In this document: in pieces, positions 26,307 to 35,488 of the stretch
Position numbering within the stretch: position 1 is the first letter of the stretch
Layout: every line of letters starts with the position of its first letter
Assembly: GCA_036489765.1 (NCBI GenBank)
Contig: DASXFE010000059.1
Location: 10,356 to 74,355 of the forward strand
DNA length: 64,000 nt
Direction: 5' to 3'
Origin: DATARH01 sp036489765
GTDB taxonomy: Bacteria > Pseudomonadota > Alphaproteobacteria > ATCC43930 > CGMCC-115725
The notes under the pieces: model-generated
Told to the model about the DNA's origin: nothing
Database searches by the model: none
The model's input: only the letters and a program-made list of their open reading frames with translations
Program-made: the position numbers and the translations under genes

Positions 26307-27431
26307 TCATTGCGCCTCGGCGGCGCGCACCGCGAGGCGCAGCGCGGTCTCGCCGGCCAGGGTCTGGTCGTCGGAGCGGCGATAGACGCCGGCGTTGACC
26401 GCGACGACGAGGTCGAGGCGCGGCAGCACGTAAAGATACTGTCCGCCCCAGCCGATCCCGCCGACCCAATCGGCATCGTGGCCTCCGACCGTCGCCCGGC
26501 CGCGCCACCACAGATAGCCGTACCCGGTTTCGCCGCCGTTGAAGAGCCAGCCGGGCGGGCTGTGCCGCGCCGTCATCGTGTCGATCCACGCGGCCGAGAC
26601 GATGTGTCGGCCGTTCCATGTCCCGCGGTTCAGGACGAGCTGGCCGATCTTGGCGAGGTCGCGCGGCCGCAGCCACAAGCCTCCGGCTGCGCCGAACGTG
26701 CCGTTCTCCGACCGCTGCCATTCCCAATCCTTGATGCCGAGCGGGTCGAAGAGGGCCTCCTTGGCAAACTGGTCGAGCGGCCGGCGGGAAACCTGTTTCA
26801 GGATATCCCCGAGCAGCTCGACGCCGCCGCTGTTGTAGTTCCACATCGTCCCCGGCGCCGCGGCGAGCGGGCGGCCCAGGACAAAGCGATAGGGATCGGG
26901 TGCCGCATTGACCTGCCGATCCATGTTCGACGGGTTGTTGTAGGAGACGGCGGATTCGGGCCAGTCGAGGCCGGATGTCATCGACAGCAGGTTTGCGATC
27001 GTGATGCGGTCCTTGTCGGGGGTGCGCAGATCGTCGTCGGTGGGGAAGAACGAGAAGACCGGCGCATCGACGCTTTTCAGCCAGCCGTGGTCGAGGGCGA
27101 TGCCGATCAGCAAGGCCGTGACGCTCTTCGAGATCGAGCGGATGTCGTGCAGGGTATCGGCACCGTATTCGATGCCGCCGGTGAAATAATCCTCGTAAAC
27201 CAGCGTTCCCTGGCGCGCGATGACGACGCCGTGCGCCTCCGCCTCCGGCTGGTCCTTGAGGCTGGGTCCGATCGTGCAGATCCGCGCGGGGTCGAGGCTC
27301 TTCGCCTCCGGCGAGGCGACCGGCCAGCCATCGGCCGTCGCGGCAGGCTTGGCGCAGTTTCCGGGGACCGCTGCCCACGCGAGGGTCGGCGTCAGCAACG
27401 CCCAGACAACGAGCCCGCCAGCGAGGCGCAT
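26307..27431 (-). CDS. Serine hydrolase, beta-lactamase/class C (DD-peptidase) family
   Basis: Exported hydrolase, 374 residues. Signal peptide MRLAGGLVVWALLTPTLAWA with cleavage at about residue 20. Nucleophile motif SISK in LHDIRSISKSVTALLIG (SxxK), tyrosine motif WNYNSGGVELLG (YxN/YxS type) and a C-terminal VGGIGWGGQYLYVLP replacing the KTG box. The family includes esterases, beta-lactamases, D-amino acid amidases and 6-aminohexanoate-dimer hydrolase (NylB), and the overall style is NylB/EstB-like. ATG 27431 starts the signal peptide; the longer frame upstream is unlikely. Divergent from the second importer operon across a 238 bp gap. Confidence 0.88.
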   Translation of the reverse strand: MRLAGGLVVWALLTPTLAWAAVPGNCAKPAATADGWPVASPEAKSLDPARICTIGPSLKDQPEAEAHGVVIARQGTLVYEDYFTGGIEYGADTLHDIRSISKSVTALLIGIALDHGWLKSVDAPVFSFFPTDDDLRTPDKDRITIANLLSMTSGLDWPESAVSYNNPSNMDRQVNAAPDPYRFVLGRPLAAAPGTMWNYNSGGVELLGDILKQVSRRPLDQFAKEALFDPLGIKDWEWQRSENGTFGAAGGLWLRPRDLAKIGQLVLNRGTWNGRHIVSAAWIDTMTARHSPPGWLFNGGETGYGYLWWRGRATVGGHDADWVGGIGWGGQYLYVLPRLDLVVAVNAGVYRRSDDQTLAGETALRLAVRAAEAQ

Positions 27432-27599
27432 TTCCGCCCCCGATCGATCGGCCGGAGCAGCAGGGACAACTATCGCGCGCCGTCTCCATTTTGGAAACAC
27501 CGGTGATATCCGCCTCGCGCTTCCGCGACCCGCCACGGCGTCCTCGCTGGCGGATTGACGCTGCGTCGCTTCGTCATGGCTGAGGCGCGGCAGTACCCG

Positions 27600-27628
27600 T
27601 TGACAGGCTGGAACCTTCCGTGAAAGTT
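27600..27628 (+). promoter_or_regulatory. Candidate promoter of the second importer operon
   Basis: A perfect TTGACA at 27600-27605 stands 64 bp before the binding-protein ATG; 16-17 bp downstream the -10 region (GAAAGT/AAAGTT) is poor. The arrangement parallels the TTGACA upstream of the first importer at 6300. Confidence 0.3.
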
Positions 27629-27669
27629 GCGCCGCCACAGAAACCAAGCATGTTGCAGGGGAGCGGACG

Positions 27670-28977
27670 ATGCGGAGACGTACATTACTCAAGCTGGCCG
27701 GGGCCGGCCTGGTCGGGCAGATGCTGTCCGCGCCGCGCCTCTATGCGCAGAACCCGACGATCCGCATCGGCCTGTTGCACGATCTGAGCGGCCCGTTCGC
27801 CGGCGCCGGGTCGATCCCGCTGTCGATCGGCGCGCAGCTCGCGATCGACTACGTCAACGGCAAGGGCGGCGTCGCCGGCAAGTACAAGGTCGTGCCGGTG
27901 CCGGCCGATTCGCAGAGCAAGATCGATGTCGGCATCAACGAGACCGAGCGCCTGCTCAACCAGGAAAAGGTCGACATCGTCGTCGGCGTCTATTCGAGCG
28001 CGCAGGCCGTGCCGCTTGCCGCCAAGGTCGAGCAGGAAAAGAAGATCCTGTGGATCAACAGCGCGATCGCAACGACCGTGCTCAAGGACAAGCACTTCCG
28101 GTACATCTTCCGCCCGACGGTCAATTCCGACGGGTATGCCCAGGCGGCGATGAGCTTTCTCGCCGACAACTGCAAGAACAAGCTCGGCGTCGACCCGAAG
28201 GATCTCAAGATCGCCCTGATCGACGAAGACGGGCCCTACGGCACAGCCGTGCAGCAGGGCGACGAGGTGTGGGCGAAGAAAAAGGGTTTCGATTCGATCG
28301 TGCTCAAGGAATCGTACTCGGCGAGCGCGCCCGACCTGTCGTCGCTGATCACCAAATTGCGCCGCGCCCGGGCCGACATCATCATCCATGCCGGCTACAA
28401 CACGGACATCACCCTCTTCCTGCGCCAAGGGCGCGAGGCGGGGCTCAAATTCAAGATGCTGATCGGCAACGGCGCCGGCTACAGCCAGCTCGACAAGCTG
28501 CGCGAGACGTTTGGCGACGACGTCGACAACATGTGCAACATCGACCCGGCGCCCGCGCAGCGGCTCGATCCGGCGAAGCTGAAGCCGGGGGTTGGCGACC
28601 TGATCAAGGTCATGGTCGACGGCTACAAGGCAAAGACCGGCGCGACCGAGATCCCGACGCATTGCTCGATGGGGTTCAACAACACCTGGATCCTCCTCGA
28701 AAAGGTATTGCCGATCGCCACCGAGAAACACGGCGGGTTCGACGCCGACGCGGTGCGTAAGGCGGCGCTCGAGGTCGACATCCCGCTCGGCGGCACGCTC
28801 CAGGGCTATGGCGTCAAGTTCCTGCCGCCGGATGACCCGATGGGCGGGCAGAACGACCGCGCGCTCCCGGTGGTCATGCAGAACCACGGCAAGGAGATCA
28901 CGGTCGTGTGGCCGACCGAGATCGAGACCCAGCCGCCGGTGCTGCCGCTGCCCAAATCCTCGCCCTATGCGGCTTGA
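27670..28977 (+). CDS. ABC transporter substrate-binding protein (branched-chain amino acid/amide type)
   Basis: Periplasmic receptor of the second importer, 435 residues, not closely similar to the one at 6378. The N-terminus MRRRTLLKLAGAG has a twin-arginine-like start followed by a hydrophobic core and LYAQ cleavage site near residue 26, so Tat export is possible. The mature part begins TIRIGLLHDLSGPFAGAGS and has YVNGKGGVAGKYKVVPVPADSQ and SAQAVPLAAKVEQEKKILW, hallmarks of Peripla_BP_6. RBS GGGGAG precedes ATG 27670. Ligand unknown; the variable binding face gives no clear call. Confidence 0.92.
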   Translation: MRRRTLLKLAGAGLVGQMLSAPRLYAQNPTIRIGLLHDLSGPFAGAGSIPLSIGAQLAIDYVNGKGGVAGKYKVVPVPADSQSKIDVGINETERLLNQEKVDIVVGVYSSAQAVPLAAKVEQEKKILWINSAIATTVLKDKHFRYIFRPTVNSDGYAQAAMSFLADNCKNKLGVDPKDLKIALIDEDGPYGTAVQQGDEVWAKKKGFDSIVLKESYSASAPDLSSLITKLRRARADIIIHAGYNTDITLFLRQGREAGLKFKMLIGNGAGYSQLDKLRETFGDDVDNMCNIDPAPAQRLDPAKLKPGVGDLIKVMVDGYKAKTGATEIPTHCSMGFNNTWILLEKVLPIATEKHGGFDADAVRKAALEVDIPLGGTLQGYGVKFLPPDDPMGGQNDRALPVVMQNHGKEITVVWPTEIETQPPVLPLPKSSPYAA

Positions 28978-29000
28978 TGCCTCCGTGCGTGTGAAGCAAC

Positions 29001-29726
29001 GTGCTTGAGGTCGCCGGACTGACGCGCCGTTTCGGCGGGTTTACCGCCGTCAACGGCGTGTCGTTCTCGGTGCGCCAGGGCGAGATCGTCGGGTTGATCG
29101 GCCCCAACGGGTCGGGCAAGACGACGACGTTCAACCTGATCGCCGGCACGCTGGTGCCGAATGGCGGGTCGGTAAAGTTCGACGACCACGAGATCGGCGG
29201 GCTGCCGGCGCACCAGGTATGCCGTCGCGGCCTCGCCCGCACCTTCCAGATTCCGCGGCCGTTCCGCAAGCTGTCGCTCCGGGACAACGTCGCCCTGTCG
29301 GCCTACTACGCGCAGGGCGGCTCGGTCGCGCGCGGCGAGGCCGAGAAGCGGGCGGTCGAGGCGTTGGAGATGGTCGGGCTGCCGGCCGAGGCGCGGGCGA
29401 CGACCCACGGGCTCGGCGCCGCGGCGCTCAAAAAGCTCGAACTCGCCCGCGCGCTGGCGACGCAGCCGAAAATGCTGCTCGCCGACGAAAGCCTCGGCGG
29501 GCTCGACGCCGCCGAGATGGACCGCGCCGCCGAGATGCTCGAAACAGTGCGGTCGAAGCTCGGCATCACGATCATCTGGGTCGAGCACATCATGGGCGTG
29601 CTGATGCGGATCGTCGACCGGGTGATCGTGCTCGACCACGGCGAAAAGATCTTCGAGGGCGCGCCGGGCGATGCGGTCAACGACGAGCGCGTGACCGAGG
29701 TCTATCTTGGCCGCGGCCAGCACTGA
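29001..29726 (+). CDS. ABC transporter ATP-binding protein, LivG-like
   Basis: First ATPase of the second importer, 241 residues, GTG start 23 bp after the receptor gene. Walker A GLIGPNGSGKTTTFN near residue 33, Q-loop ARTFQIPRPFRKLS, Walker B MLLADESLGGLDAAEM and switch WVEHIMGVLMRIVDR. The ABC signature reads LGAAALKKLELARALAT instead of LSGGQ, as in the LivG half of the fused ATPase, so one composite site may be degenerate. Its end overlaps the next ATPase gene by 20 bp. Confidence 0.92.
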   Translation: MLEVAGLTRRFGGFTAVNGVSFSVRQGEIVGLIGPNGSGKTTTFNLIAGTLVPNGGSVKFDDHEIGGLPAHQVCRRGLARTFQIPRPFRKLSLRDNVALSAYYAQGGSVARGEAEKRAVEALEMVGLPAEARATTHGLGAAALKKLELARALATQPKMLLADESLGGLDAAEMDRAAEMLETVRSKLGITIIWVEHIMGVLMRIVDRVIVLDHGEKIFEGAPGDAVNDERVTEVYLGRGQH

Positions 29727-30462
29727 GGCGGCCCCAGAGGCGCAACCCCGGCCGTCGCTTCTCGCGCTGAGCGGGGTGTCGGCGGGGTACGGGTCGTTCC
29801 AGGCCCTGTTCAGCGTGTCGCTGGCGGTCAATCTCGGTGAGGCGATCGGCGTCATTGGCCCGAACGGCGCCGGCAAGACGACGCTGATGCGCGTCATCTC
29901 GGGGCTTCTGCCGGCGACCTCGGGCGAGGTGCGGCTGCTCGGCAATTCGATCGGCGATCTGCCGGCACACCGGATCGTCGCCGAGGGTATCGCCCATGTG
30001 CCGGAAAACCGGCGCCTTTTCTCGCGGCTGACGGTCGAGGAAAACCTGCGCATGGGGGCATACATCCCGGCGGCGCGGCGCCAGCTCGCCGAGCGCCTCG
30101 CCTGGGTCTACGACCTCTTTCCGCGCCTCCTCGAACGGCGCAGCCAGCCCGCCGGCACGATGTCGGGCGGCGAGCAGCAGATGTGCGCGATCGGCCGCGC
30201 GCTGATGTCGAAGCCGAAACTCTTGCTGATGGACGAGCCGTCGGCCGGGCTCGCGCCGCTTGCGGTCGAGCAGGTGTTCGAGCTGGTGCGGCGCATCCGG
30301 GCCGAGGGGTTCACGGTCTTGATCGTGGAACAGAACGTGCAGCAGGTGCTGGCGCTCGTCGACCGCGCCTATCTGCTCGAGGCCGGGCACATCCACCTCT
30401 CCGGCACCGCCGCCGAACTGCGCGAGAACGAGGCGATCCGCAAGGCGTATATGGGGCTTTGA
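29707..30462 (+). CDS. ABC transporter ATP-binding protein, LivF-like
   Basis: Second ATPase, 251 residues. Walker A GVIGPNGAGKTTLMRV, Q-loop GIAHVPENRRLFSRLTVEEN, intact signature TMSGGEQQMCAIGRAL, Walker B LLLMDEPSAGLAPLAVEQV and switch LIVEQNVQQVLALVDRAY. TTG 29707 is the longest start within the LivG gene; the LivF-like domain begins at about residue 18, so a somewhat later start is also possible. Forms a heterodimer with the LivG-like subunit. Confidence 0.9.
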   Translation: MAAASTEAAPEAQPRPSLLALSGVSAGYGSFQALFSVSLAVNLGEAIGVIGPNGAGKTTLMRVISGLLPATSGEVRLLGNSIGDLPAHRIVAEGIAHVPENRRLFSRLTVEENLRMGAYIPAARRQLAERLAWVYDLFPRLLERRSQPAGTMSGGEQQMCAIGRALMSKPKLLLMDEPSAGLAPLAVEQVFELVRRIRAEGFTVLIVEQNVQQVLALVDRAYLLEAGHIHLSGTAAELRENEAIRKAYMGL

Positions 30463-30483
30463 CGGTGACCTCAGGCCGACACG

Positions 30484-30572
30484 CAGCCCGATTTTCGGCT
30501 CCCCCGGACTTGTCTCGGGGGTCTATGAAGCCTTTCGGGCGTGGCGTGGATGGCCGGGCCGAACCCGGCCGA
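30484..30572. repeat. Palindromic element between ATPase and permease genes
   Basis: Two hairpins: CCCCCGG with CGGGGGT around ACTTGTCT (about 30500-30522), and GGCCGGG with CCCGGCC around CCGAA (about 30552-30570). Together they fill the 164 bp gap inside the second importer operon, like the repeat in the first one. Confidence 0.55.
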
Positions 30573-30626
30573 GCCGAATTGGGGATTTAATTCAGCGGCG
30601 GCGCTCGTTAGGGGACTAGGAACCGG

Positions 30627-31481
30627 ATGGACATTTTTCTGCTCGAGGCGGTCGTCGACGGGCTCTTGCTGGGCGGCGTGCTGGCCCTGTTGGCGCTTGG
30701 CCTCAACCTGATCTTCGGGGTCATCGACGTGGTGTGGATCTGCTACGTCGAGCTCGTCATGTGCGGCATGTACACGGTCTATTGGCTTTACGCCTCGTTC
30801 GGCGTGCCGTTTGTGCTCGCTTGTCTCGCCGCAATCGTCGTCGTTGCGGTGCTGGGACTGGTGGTCCACCGGATCATCATCGAGCCGGTGCTGAGCTATG
30901 CCCCAATCAACCAGCTCCTGGCGACGGGCGGGCTCCTGTTTTTCCTGCAGAGCTTTGCGACGCTCCTCTTCGGCACCGATTTCCGCAATATCGGAATCCG
31001 CCTGTCGCCGATCGAACTCGGCGAGATCGATGTCAGCAAGGCGCGGCTCGTCGCCTTTGCCGTCGCCCTCGTCGGTGCCGGCGGGCTCTACCTCTTCCTC
31101 AAGAAGAGCTTTCTCGGCACCGCGATCCGGGCGATCGCCGAGGACCGCGAGGTGATGGGGCTGATGGGGGTGTCGCAGCGCGGGATCTACTTGACGACCT
31201 CGGCGATCGGCGGCGGGCTCGCGGGGCTGGCCGCGTGCCTTCTCGTGCTGCAGTACGACGTGCACCCGTTCATCGGCAATTCGTTCGGGCCGATCACCTT
31301 CATGATCTGCGTGCTCGGCGGGCTCGGGAACATGATCGGCGGGTTTGCGGCGGCCTTTATCATGGCGCAGATCATCTCGGTCGGCGGCTACTACTTCTCG
31401 ATCGAGTTCTCCTACGTCCTCGCCTTCCTCCTCTTCATCGTGATGATCTTCGTGCGCCCGCAAGGGATTTTCAGCCGATGA
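30627..31481 (+). CDS. Branched-chain amino acid-type ABC transporter permease (LivH-like)
   Basis: Inner-membrane subunit, 284 residues, with about eight helices. Typical N-terminus LLEAVVDGLLLGGVLALLAL then GLNLIFGVIDVVWICYVELVMCG, in which the usual NxAHG box is replaced by CYVELV, a modest departure. C-terminal loop CVLGGLGNMIGGFAAAF and end FVRPQGIFSR are canonical. RBS AGGAACC precedes ATG 30627. Its TGA overlaps the LivM-like ATG. Confidence 0.92.
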   Translation: MDIFLLEAVVDGLLLGGVLALLALGLNLIFGVIDVVWICYVELVMCGMYTVYWLYASFGVPFVLACLAAIVVVAVLGLVVHRIIIEPVLSYAPINQLLATGGLLFFLQSFATLLFGTDFRNIGIRLSPIELGEIDVSKARLVAFAVALVGAGGLYLFLKKSFLGTAIRAIAEDREVMGLMGVSQRGIYLTTSAIGGGLAGLAACLLVLQYDVHPFIGNSFGPITFMICVLGGLGNMIGGFAAAFIMAQIISVGGYYFSIEFSYVLAFLLFIVMIFVRPQGIFSR

Positions 31482-32479
31482 CGGCCGGGGTCCGGATCGG
31501 CGGGGTGGCGGGGCTGATCGCGCTCGCGGTCGTGCCGTTTGTCGCGTCCCAATATGTCCTCCACGTCGGGATCCAGATCCTGATCTGGGGGCTCATCTAC
31601 ACCGCCTGGTCGCTGATGGGGCGGTTCGGTCTGACCTCGTTCGGCCACGGCGCGTTTCTTGGCATCGGCGCCTATGTGCCGGCGCTCCTGTGGAATTTCT
31701 ACGGCGTGACGCCGTGGCTCGGCCTTCCCGTGGCGATGGCGGCGTCGGTGCTGATGGCGCTCCTGATCGGGTATCCGTCGTTCCGGCTGCGCGTCGTCGG
31801 GCATTATTTCGCGCTGGTGACGCTGGCGCTGAGCCAGGTCGTGCTGCTGTCGCTGGTCGCGGGGCGCGAGGTGACCGGCGGCTCGCTCGGCATGACGGTC
31901 AATGTCGTCCACTCGTGGTACGCGCTGCAATTCGGCCAGAAGAGCGCGTTTTACGGGGTGGCGCTGGTGATGTGGATCATCGGCCTCGTCGTCTGGTGGC
32001 GGGTCGATATCGGGATCGGCCGCGTCGCGCTCGAAGCCATCTCCGAGGACGAGATCGCCGCTGCGTCGAGCGGCATCAATGTGATGCGCGAGAAATTGCG
32101 CGTGACGGTGATCAGCGCCGCGCTGACCGCGCTCGGCGGGGCGCTCTTGACCCAGTACATCCAGTACGTGAACCCCGAGGTCGTCTCCGGCGTCTCCGTC
32201 TCGCTGCAGATCGTCTTCGCCGCGATCGCCGGCGGGATGGGGACGCTCCTCGGCCCGACGGTCGGCGCGTTCTTTACGATCGTGCTCAACGAGAGCCTGC
32301 GCATCCTCTTCGGGACGCATTTCATCGGTGCCGCCAATACGATCTACGGGATCCTCTTGATCCTCTTCATCGTCTTCATGCCGCAGGGGATCGTCGGGCT
32401 GATCGAGGGGATTTCCGCCCGCTCCGCCCGCGGCGCCGACGAGGCTGCCGAGCCGGCCCCCGTCGCGCGAAAAGCCTAG
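31478..32479 (+). CDS. Branched-chain amino acid-type ABC transporter permease (LivM-like)
   Basis: Second channel subunit, 333 residues. LivM box AWSLMGRFGLTSFGHGAFLG near residue 45, loop GYPSFRLRVVGHYFALVTLA, and FAAIAGGMGTLLGPTVGAFF at the coupling loop. A polar tail rich in Ala/Arg ends the protein. Start ATG 31478 overlaps the preceding stop (ATGA). Last gene of the second importer, whose order is receptor, LivG, LivF, LivH, LivM, unlike the first importer. Only 3 bp separate it from the convergent YbaK gene. Confidence 0.92.
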   Translation: MTAGVRIGGVAGLIALAVVPFVASQYVLHVGIQILIWGLIYTAWSLMGRFGLTSFGHGAFLGIGAYVPALLWNFYGVTPWLGLPVAMAASVLMALLIGYPSFRLRVVGHYFALVTLALSQVVLLSLVAGREVTGGSLGMTVNVVHSWYALQFGQKSAFYGVALVMWIIGLVVWWRVDIGIGRVALEAISEDEIAAASSGINVMREKLRVTVISAALTALGGALLTQYIQYVNPEVVSGVSVSLQIVFAAIAGGMGTLLGPTVGAFFTIVLNESLRILFGTHFIGAANTIYGILLILFIVFMPQGIVGLIEGISARSARGADEAAEPAPVARKA

Positions 32480-32482
32480 CCG

Positions 32483-32941
32483 CTAGCCGCAGACATCGAC
32501 CCAGACAGCGCCGGTCAATTCGGCAAGCCGTTCGGGCGCGATCCTGACCGCGGCGTTGGTGGACCCCGCCGCGGGCACGACCTCGGCAAAAAGCTTGAGC
32601 GAGACATCGCAATAGATCGGCAGCGGCGACGGCAGCCCGAACGGACAGACGCCGCCGACGGGATGGCTCGTCGCGTCGAGCACCTGCTGTGCATCGAGCA
32701 TCCGCGCCTTGCCGCCGAGCACGTCCTTGGCCTTGCGGTTGTCGAGCCGCGCGGTGCCGCTCGCGACGACGAGCAGGACACGGTCGCCGATCCTGAGGCA
32801 GATGGTCTTCGCGATCTGCGCCGGCTCGACCCCATGGGCCAGCGCCGCGAGCTCGACCGTCGACGAGCTCGCCTCGGTCTCGATCACGGCGACATCCGGT
32901 GCGTTCGCCGCGAAGAATGCGCGGACCGATGCAAGGCTCAT
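32483..32941 (-). CDS. YbaK/EbsC-type aminoacyl-tRNA deacylase
   Basis: Trans-editing domain protein, 152 residues, that hydrolyses mischarged tRNAs (Cys-tRNA-Pro and relatives). Family boxes: VIETEASSSTVELAALAHGV, ICLRIGDRVLLVVASGTARLDNRK with the catalytic lysine, and SHPVGGVCPFGLPSPLPIYCDVSL containing the GxxxPFG loop. Full length. Its start codon overlaps the stop of the TPR gene by one base, so it is made from the same transcript. Confidence 0.92.
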   Translation of the reverse strand: MSLASVRAFFAANAPDVAVIETEASSSTVELAALAHGVEPAQIAKTICLRIGDRVLLVVASGTARLDNRKAKDVLGGKARMLDAQQVLDATSHPVGGVCPFGLPSPLPIYCDVSLKLFAEVVPAAGSTNAAVRIAPERLAELTGAVWVDVCG

Positions 32942-34236
32942 CAGCGCAGCCCCGCGACAGGCGCCTTCAGCGAGCCGCGGCGGCGCTGCTTGAGCATCTG
33001 CTGCGCATCGTCGGGCCGGTGAGCGCCGAGATAGGCCTTGAGCAGCGTGAACTCAATCAGGTCGAGCTGGGCGCGGCTGCCCCCGATGCGTTCGATCTCG
33101 CCGATGACCGGTGCGAGCGCGCCGATCGCGGCGGTGAAATCACCCTGCTCGAATGCGGCGAACCCGCGTGACGCGGCCGGAACCAGCGGACCGGATGGAT
33201 AGCGGCCGTTCTGCACCAATTCGCCGATCTCCGCGATGCGAGACTCAACGGCGTTCTCGTCGCCGGCGACGATCTGTGCGAGTGCGGCATGCATGTCGGA
33301 GAAGGCGGCCCCGGCGCGGGGAAAGGAATTGCTTGCCAGCTCGTACATCGTCCGCCAGGAAGCGGCATCGCGCGGCTCGCCGGCAAGCTCGCAGCGCCAC
33401 AGGAACGCGACGCCGTCATTGACCTGTCCGCGCGGCGGCCCGCTGTGGACATCCGGGGCGAAGGTTTCCCGGAATAGCCGGTAGGCTGTCGCCATGTCGC
33501 CCATCTCCAGCTCACCCATCGCGCGATGCCAGCTCAAATGACTGTAGAGCGCGCCGTCGCGCGGGTAGGTCGGCAGCCACGCCGCGAGGAACCGGCGCCC
33601 GGAATCCGGCTCGCCCTCCTCGTAGCAAAGATGCGCGCGGGCATGCGCTGCCCACGGGTTTTTCGGGTTCAGTGCCAGCGACCGCTCGATCCGAGGCCCG
33701 GCGGCGGCGCGCTGTCCGTTTTCCGACAGCGCCATGCCGTGATGCGCCGCGAACCACCAGTCGTCGCCATAGCTCGGCGCCAGTTTTTCGAGAAGGCCGA
33801 GCAGCATCCGCTTCTGCCCGGCACGGCCGGAACTGCCGATCAGCCCGTTGGTGAACGCAGCGGTGGCGAGCACCATGATGTCGCGGGGCCAGCGGTCGAG
33901 ATGCGGGGGCAAGGAGGCGAGCGCCGACTCGCTGTCTCCGGAAACGAGGGCGCCGAAATAATCGATGTGACTGACCTCGCGTTCCGTCACGCCGGGGCTA
34001 AATTGATTGGCCGCGGCGATCGACGCAACCGCGCCCGATCTGTCGCCGCTCTCCAAAAGGGAATGAGCTTTCGCGGCGTGGGCGACGGCGAAGCGGGGAT
34101 CCGCCGCGAGCGCCCGGTCGAACGCCTCGATCGCGCCCGGGTACGAGGTCCGCTTCTTGTCGCAGCCCTCGACATAGGCATCGCGGGCGGCGGGCGAGAC
34201 GGTGGAGAGCGGCAGCCCGTAATCGTCTGTCTGCAT
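32941..34236 (-). CDS. Tetratricopeptide repeat protein, TTC38-like family
   Basis: 431 residues of helical repeats. The N-terminus DDYGLPLSTVSPAARDAYVEG, the repeat GAIEAFDRALAADPRFAVAHA and downstream TNGLIGSSGRAGQ, APSYGDDWWFAAHHGMALSE and LYSHLSWHRAMGELEMGD are those of the TTC38-like TPR family found in many proteobacteria and eukaryotes. No signal peptide; probably a cytoplasmic protein-protein scaffold. Its molecular job is unknown. It begins 5 bp after the old yellow enzyme stop and overlaps YbaK at its end. Confidence 0.85.
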   Translation of the reverse strand: MQTDDYGLPLSTVSPAARDAYVEGCDKKRTSYPGAIEAFDRALAADPRFAVAHAAKAHSLLESGDRSGAVASIAAANQFSPGVTEREVSHIDYFGALVSGDSESALASLPPHLDRWPRDIMVLATAAFTNGLIGSSGRAGQKRMLLGLLEKLAPSYGDDWWFAAHHGMALSENGQRAAAGPRIERSLALNPKNPWAAHARAHLCYEEGEPDSGRRFLAAWLPTYPRDGALYSHLSWHRAMGELEMGDMATAYRLFRETFAPDVHSGPPRGQVNDGVAFLWRCELAGEPRDAASWRTMYELASNSFPRAGAAFSDMHAALAQIVAGDENAVESRIAEIGELVQNGRYPSGPLVPAASRGFAAFEQGDFTAAIGALAPVIGEIERIGGSRAQLDLIEFTLLKAYLGAHRPDDAQQMLKQRRRGSLKAPVAGLR

Positions 34237-34241
34237 GATCG

Positions 34242-35354
34242 TCAGGTCCGGCGGCCGGGATGCGCGAGCGCCGCGCCGGGCCAGAGCTTGGGGCGGGCAC
34301 GCTGGTATTGCGGCGGGCAGGCGGTTTCGGCGCCGAGGACATCGGCGGCGTGCCAGGCCCAGCGCGGGTCGTCGAGAAAGCCGCGGGCGAGCGCGACGCA
34401 ATCGGCCCGGCCGTCGGCGACGATCGCCTCGGCTTGGCGCGGGTCGGCGATCATGCCGACCGCCTGCACGGCGATCCGGCTGTTTTTCTTGACCGTCTCG
34501 GCGAACGGCACCTGATAGCCGGGCGATACGTGGACATGCGCCCTGGGGCTGACCCCGCCCGACGAGACGCAGACATAGTCGAAGCCGACGCCGTGCAGCT
34601 CGTCGGCGAAGATCGCGGCGTCGTCCGCGGTCAGCGCGCCCTCTATCCAGTCGGAGCCGGTGATGCGCATGCCGAGCGCCTTCGTCCGCGGCCATACCGC
34701 GCGCACCGCCGCCGCGACTTCGAGCGGGAAGCGCATGCGGTTGGCGAGGTTGCCGCCGTAGCCGTCGGTGCGCTGGTTCGACACCGGCGAGACGAAGCTG
34801 TGCAGCAGGTACCCGTGCGCGCCGTGCAATTCGACGAGGTCGAAACCGAGCCGGTCGGCGCGCCGCGCGGCCGCGACAAAAGCGTCGCGGACCCGGGCGA
34901 GACCGGCTTGGTCGAGCGGCTCGGGCGCCGGGCAGTTGTCGTCGACCGGGATCGCCGAGGCGCCGACCCGCTGCCAGATGCCCTCGCCCGCGGCGAGCGG
35001 CCCGCCGCCCTGCCACGGCACCTTTGACGAGGCTTTGCGCCCGGCATGGGCGAGCTGGATGCCGAGCCGGGCCGTGCCCCAGCGCCGGCACAGCGCCACG
35101 ATAGGCTCCAACGCCGCCTCGTTGGCATCGGAATAAAGGCCGAGGCACGCGGGCGTAATCCGCCCCGCCGCCTCGACCCCGGTCGCCTCGAGGATCAACA
35201 GGCCGGCGCCCGACATCGACAGCGACCCGAGATGCTGCGCATGCCAGTCGGTCGCCGACCCGTCGACCGCGCTGTACTGGCACATCGGCGACACCGCGAT
35301 GCGATTGTCGAGCGTGACGCCGCCGAGCGTGATCGGCGTGAAGAGATGGCTCAT
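34242..35354 (-). CDS. NADH:flavin oxidoreductase, YqjM-like old yellow enzyme
   Basis: FMN-dependent ene-reductase, 370 residues, reducing activated C=C bonds of enones with NAD(P)H. N-terminus LFTPITLGGVTLDNRIAVSP then MCQYSA, whose cysteine is the redox modulator of the thermophilic-like YqjM group; active-site histidines lie in ELHGAHGYLLHSFVSP, and the glycine-rich QRTDGYGGNLANRMRF binds FMN phosphate. ATG 35354 is preferred to a TTG five codons upstream because AAGGAA lies five bases before it. First of three closely packed minus-strand genes. Confidence 0.93.
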   Translation of the reverse strand: MSHLFTPITLGGVTLDNRIAVSPMCQYSAVDGSATDWHAQHLGSLSMSGAGLLILEATGVEAAGRITPACLGLYSDANEAALEPIVALCRRWGTARLGIQLAHAGRKASSKVPWQGGGPLAAGEGIWQRVGASAIPVDDNCPAPEPLDQAGLARVRDAFVAAARRADRLGFDLVELHGAHGYLLHSFVSPVSNQRTDGYGGNLANRMRFPLEVAAAVRAVWPRTKALGMRITGSDWIEGALTADDAAIFADELHGVGFDYVCVSSGGVSPRAHVHVSPGYQVPFAETVKKNSRIAVQAVGMIADPRQAEAIVADGRADCVALARGFLDDPRWAWHAADVLGAETACPPQYQRARPKLWPGAALAHPGRRT

Positions 35355-35400
35355 GGGGTTCCTTGCCAAGGCGCGGTCGGGTTACGGGTGCCCCCTCGTC

Positions 35401-35476
35401 TCGTCACCCCCGCGAAGGCGGGGGGCCAGGGCAACGGACCGGCCGCCCCTGGATTCCCGCCTCGCGGAAATGACGA
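35401..35476. repeat. REP-like palindromic repeat
   Basis: Outer arms TCGTCA and TGACGA, inner CCCCCGCGAAGGCGGGG with CCCGCCTCGCGG, and CCAGGG with CCCCTGG. Another copy of the 7661 type, filling the gap between CocE-like hydrolase and old yellow enzyme genes. Confidence 0.75.
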
Positions 35477-35488
35477 GAGAGAAGCGTG

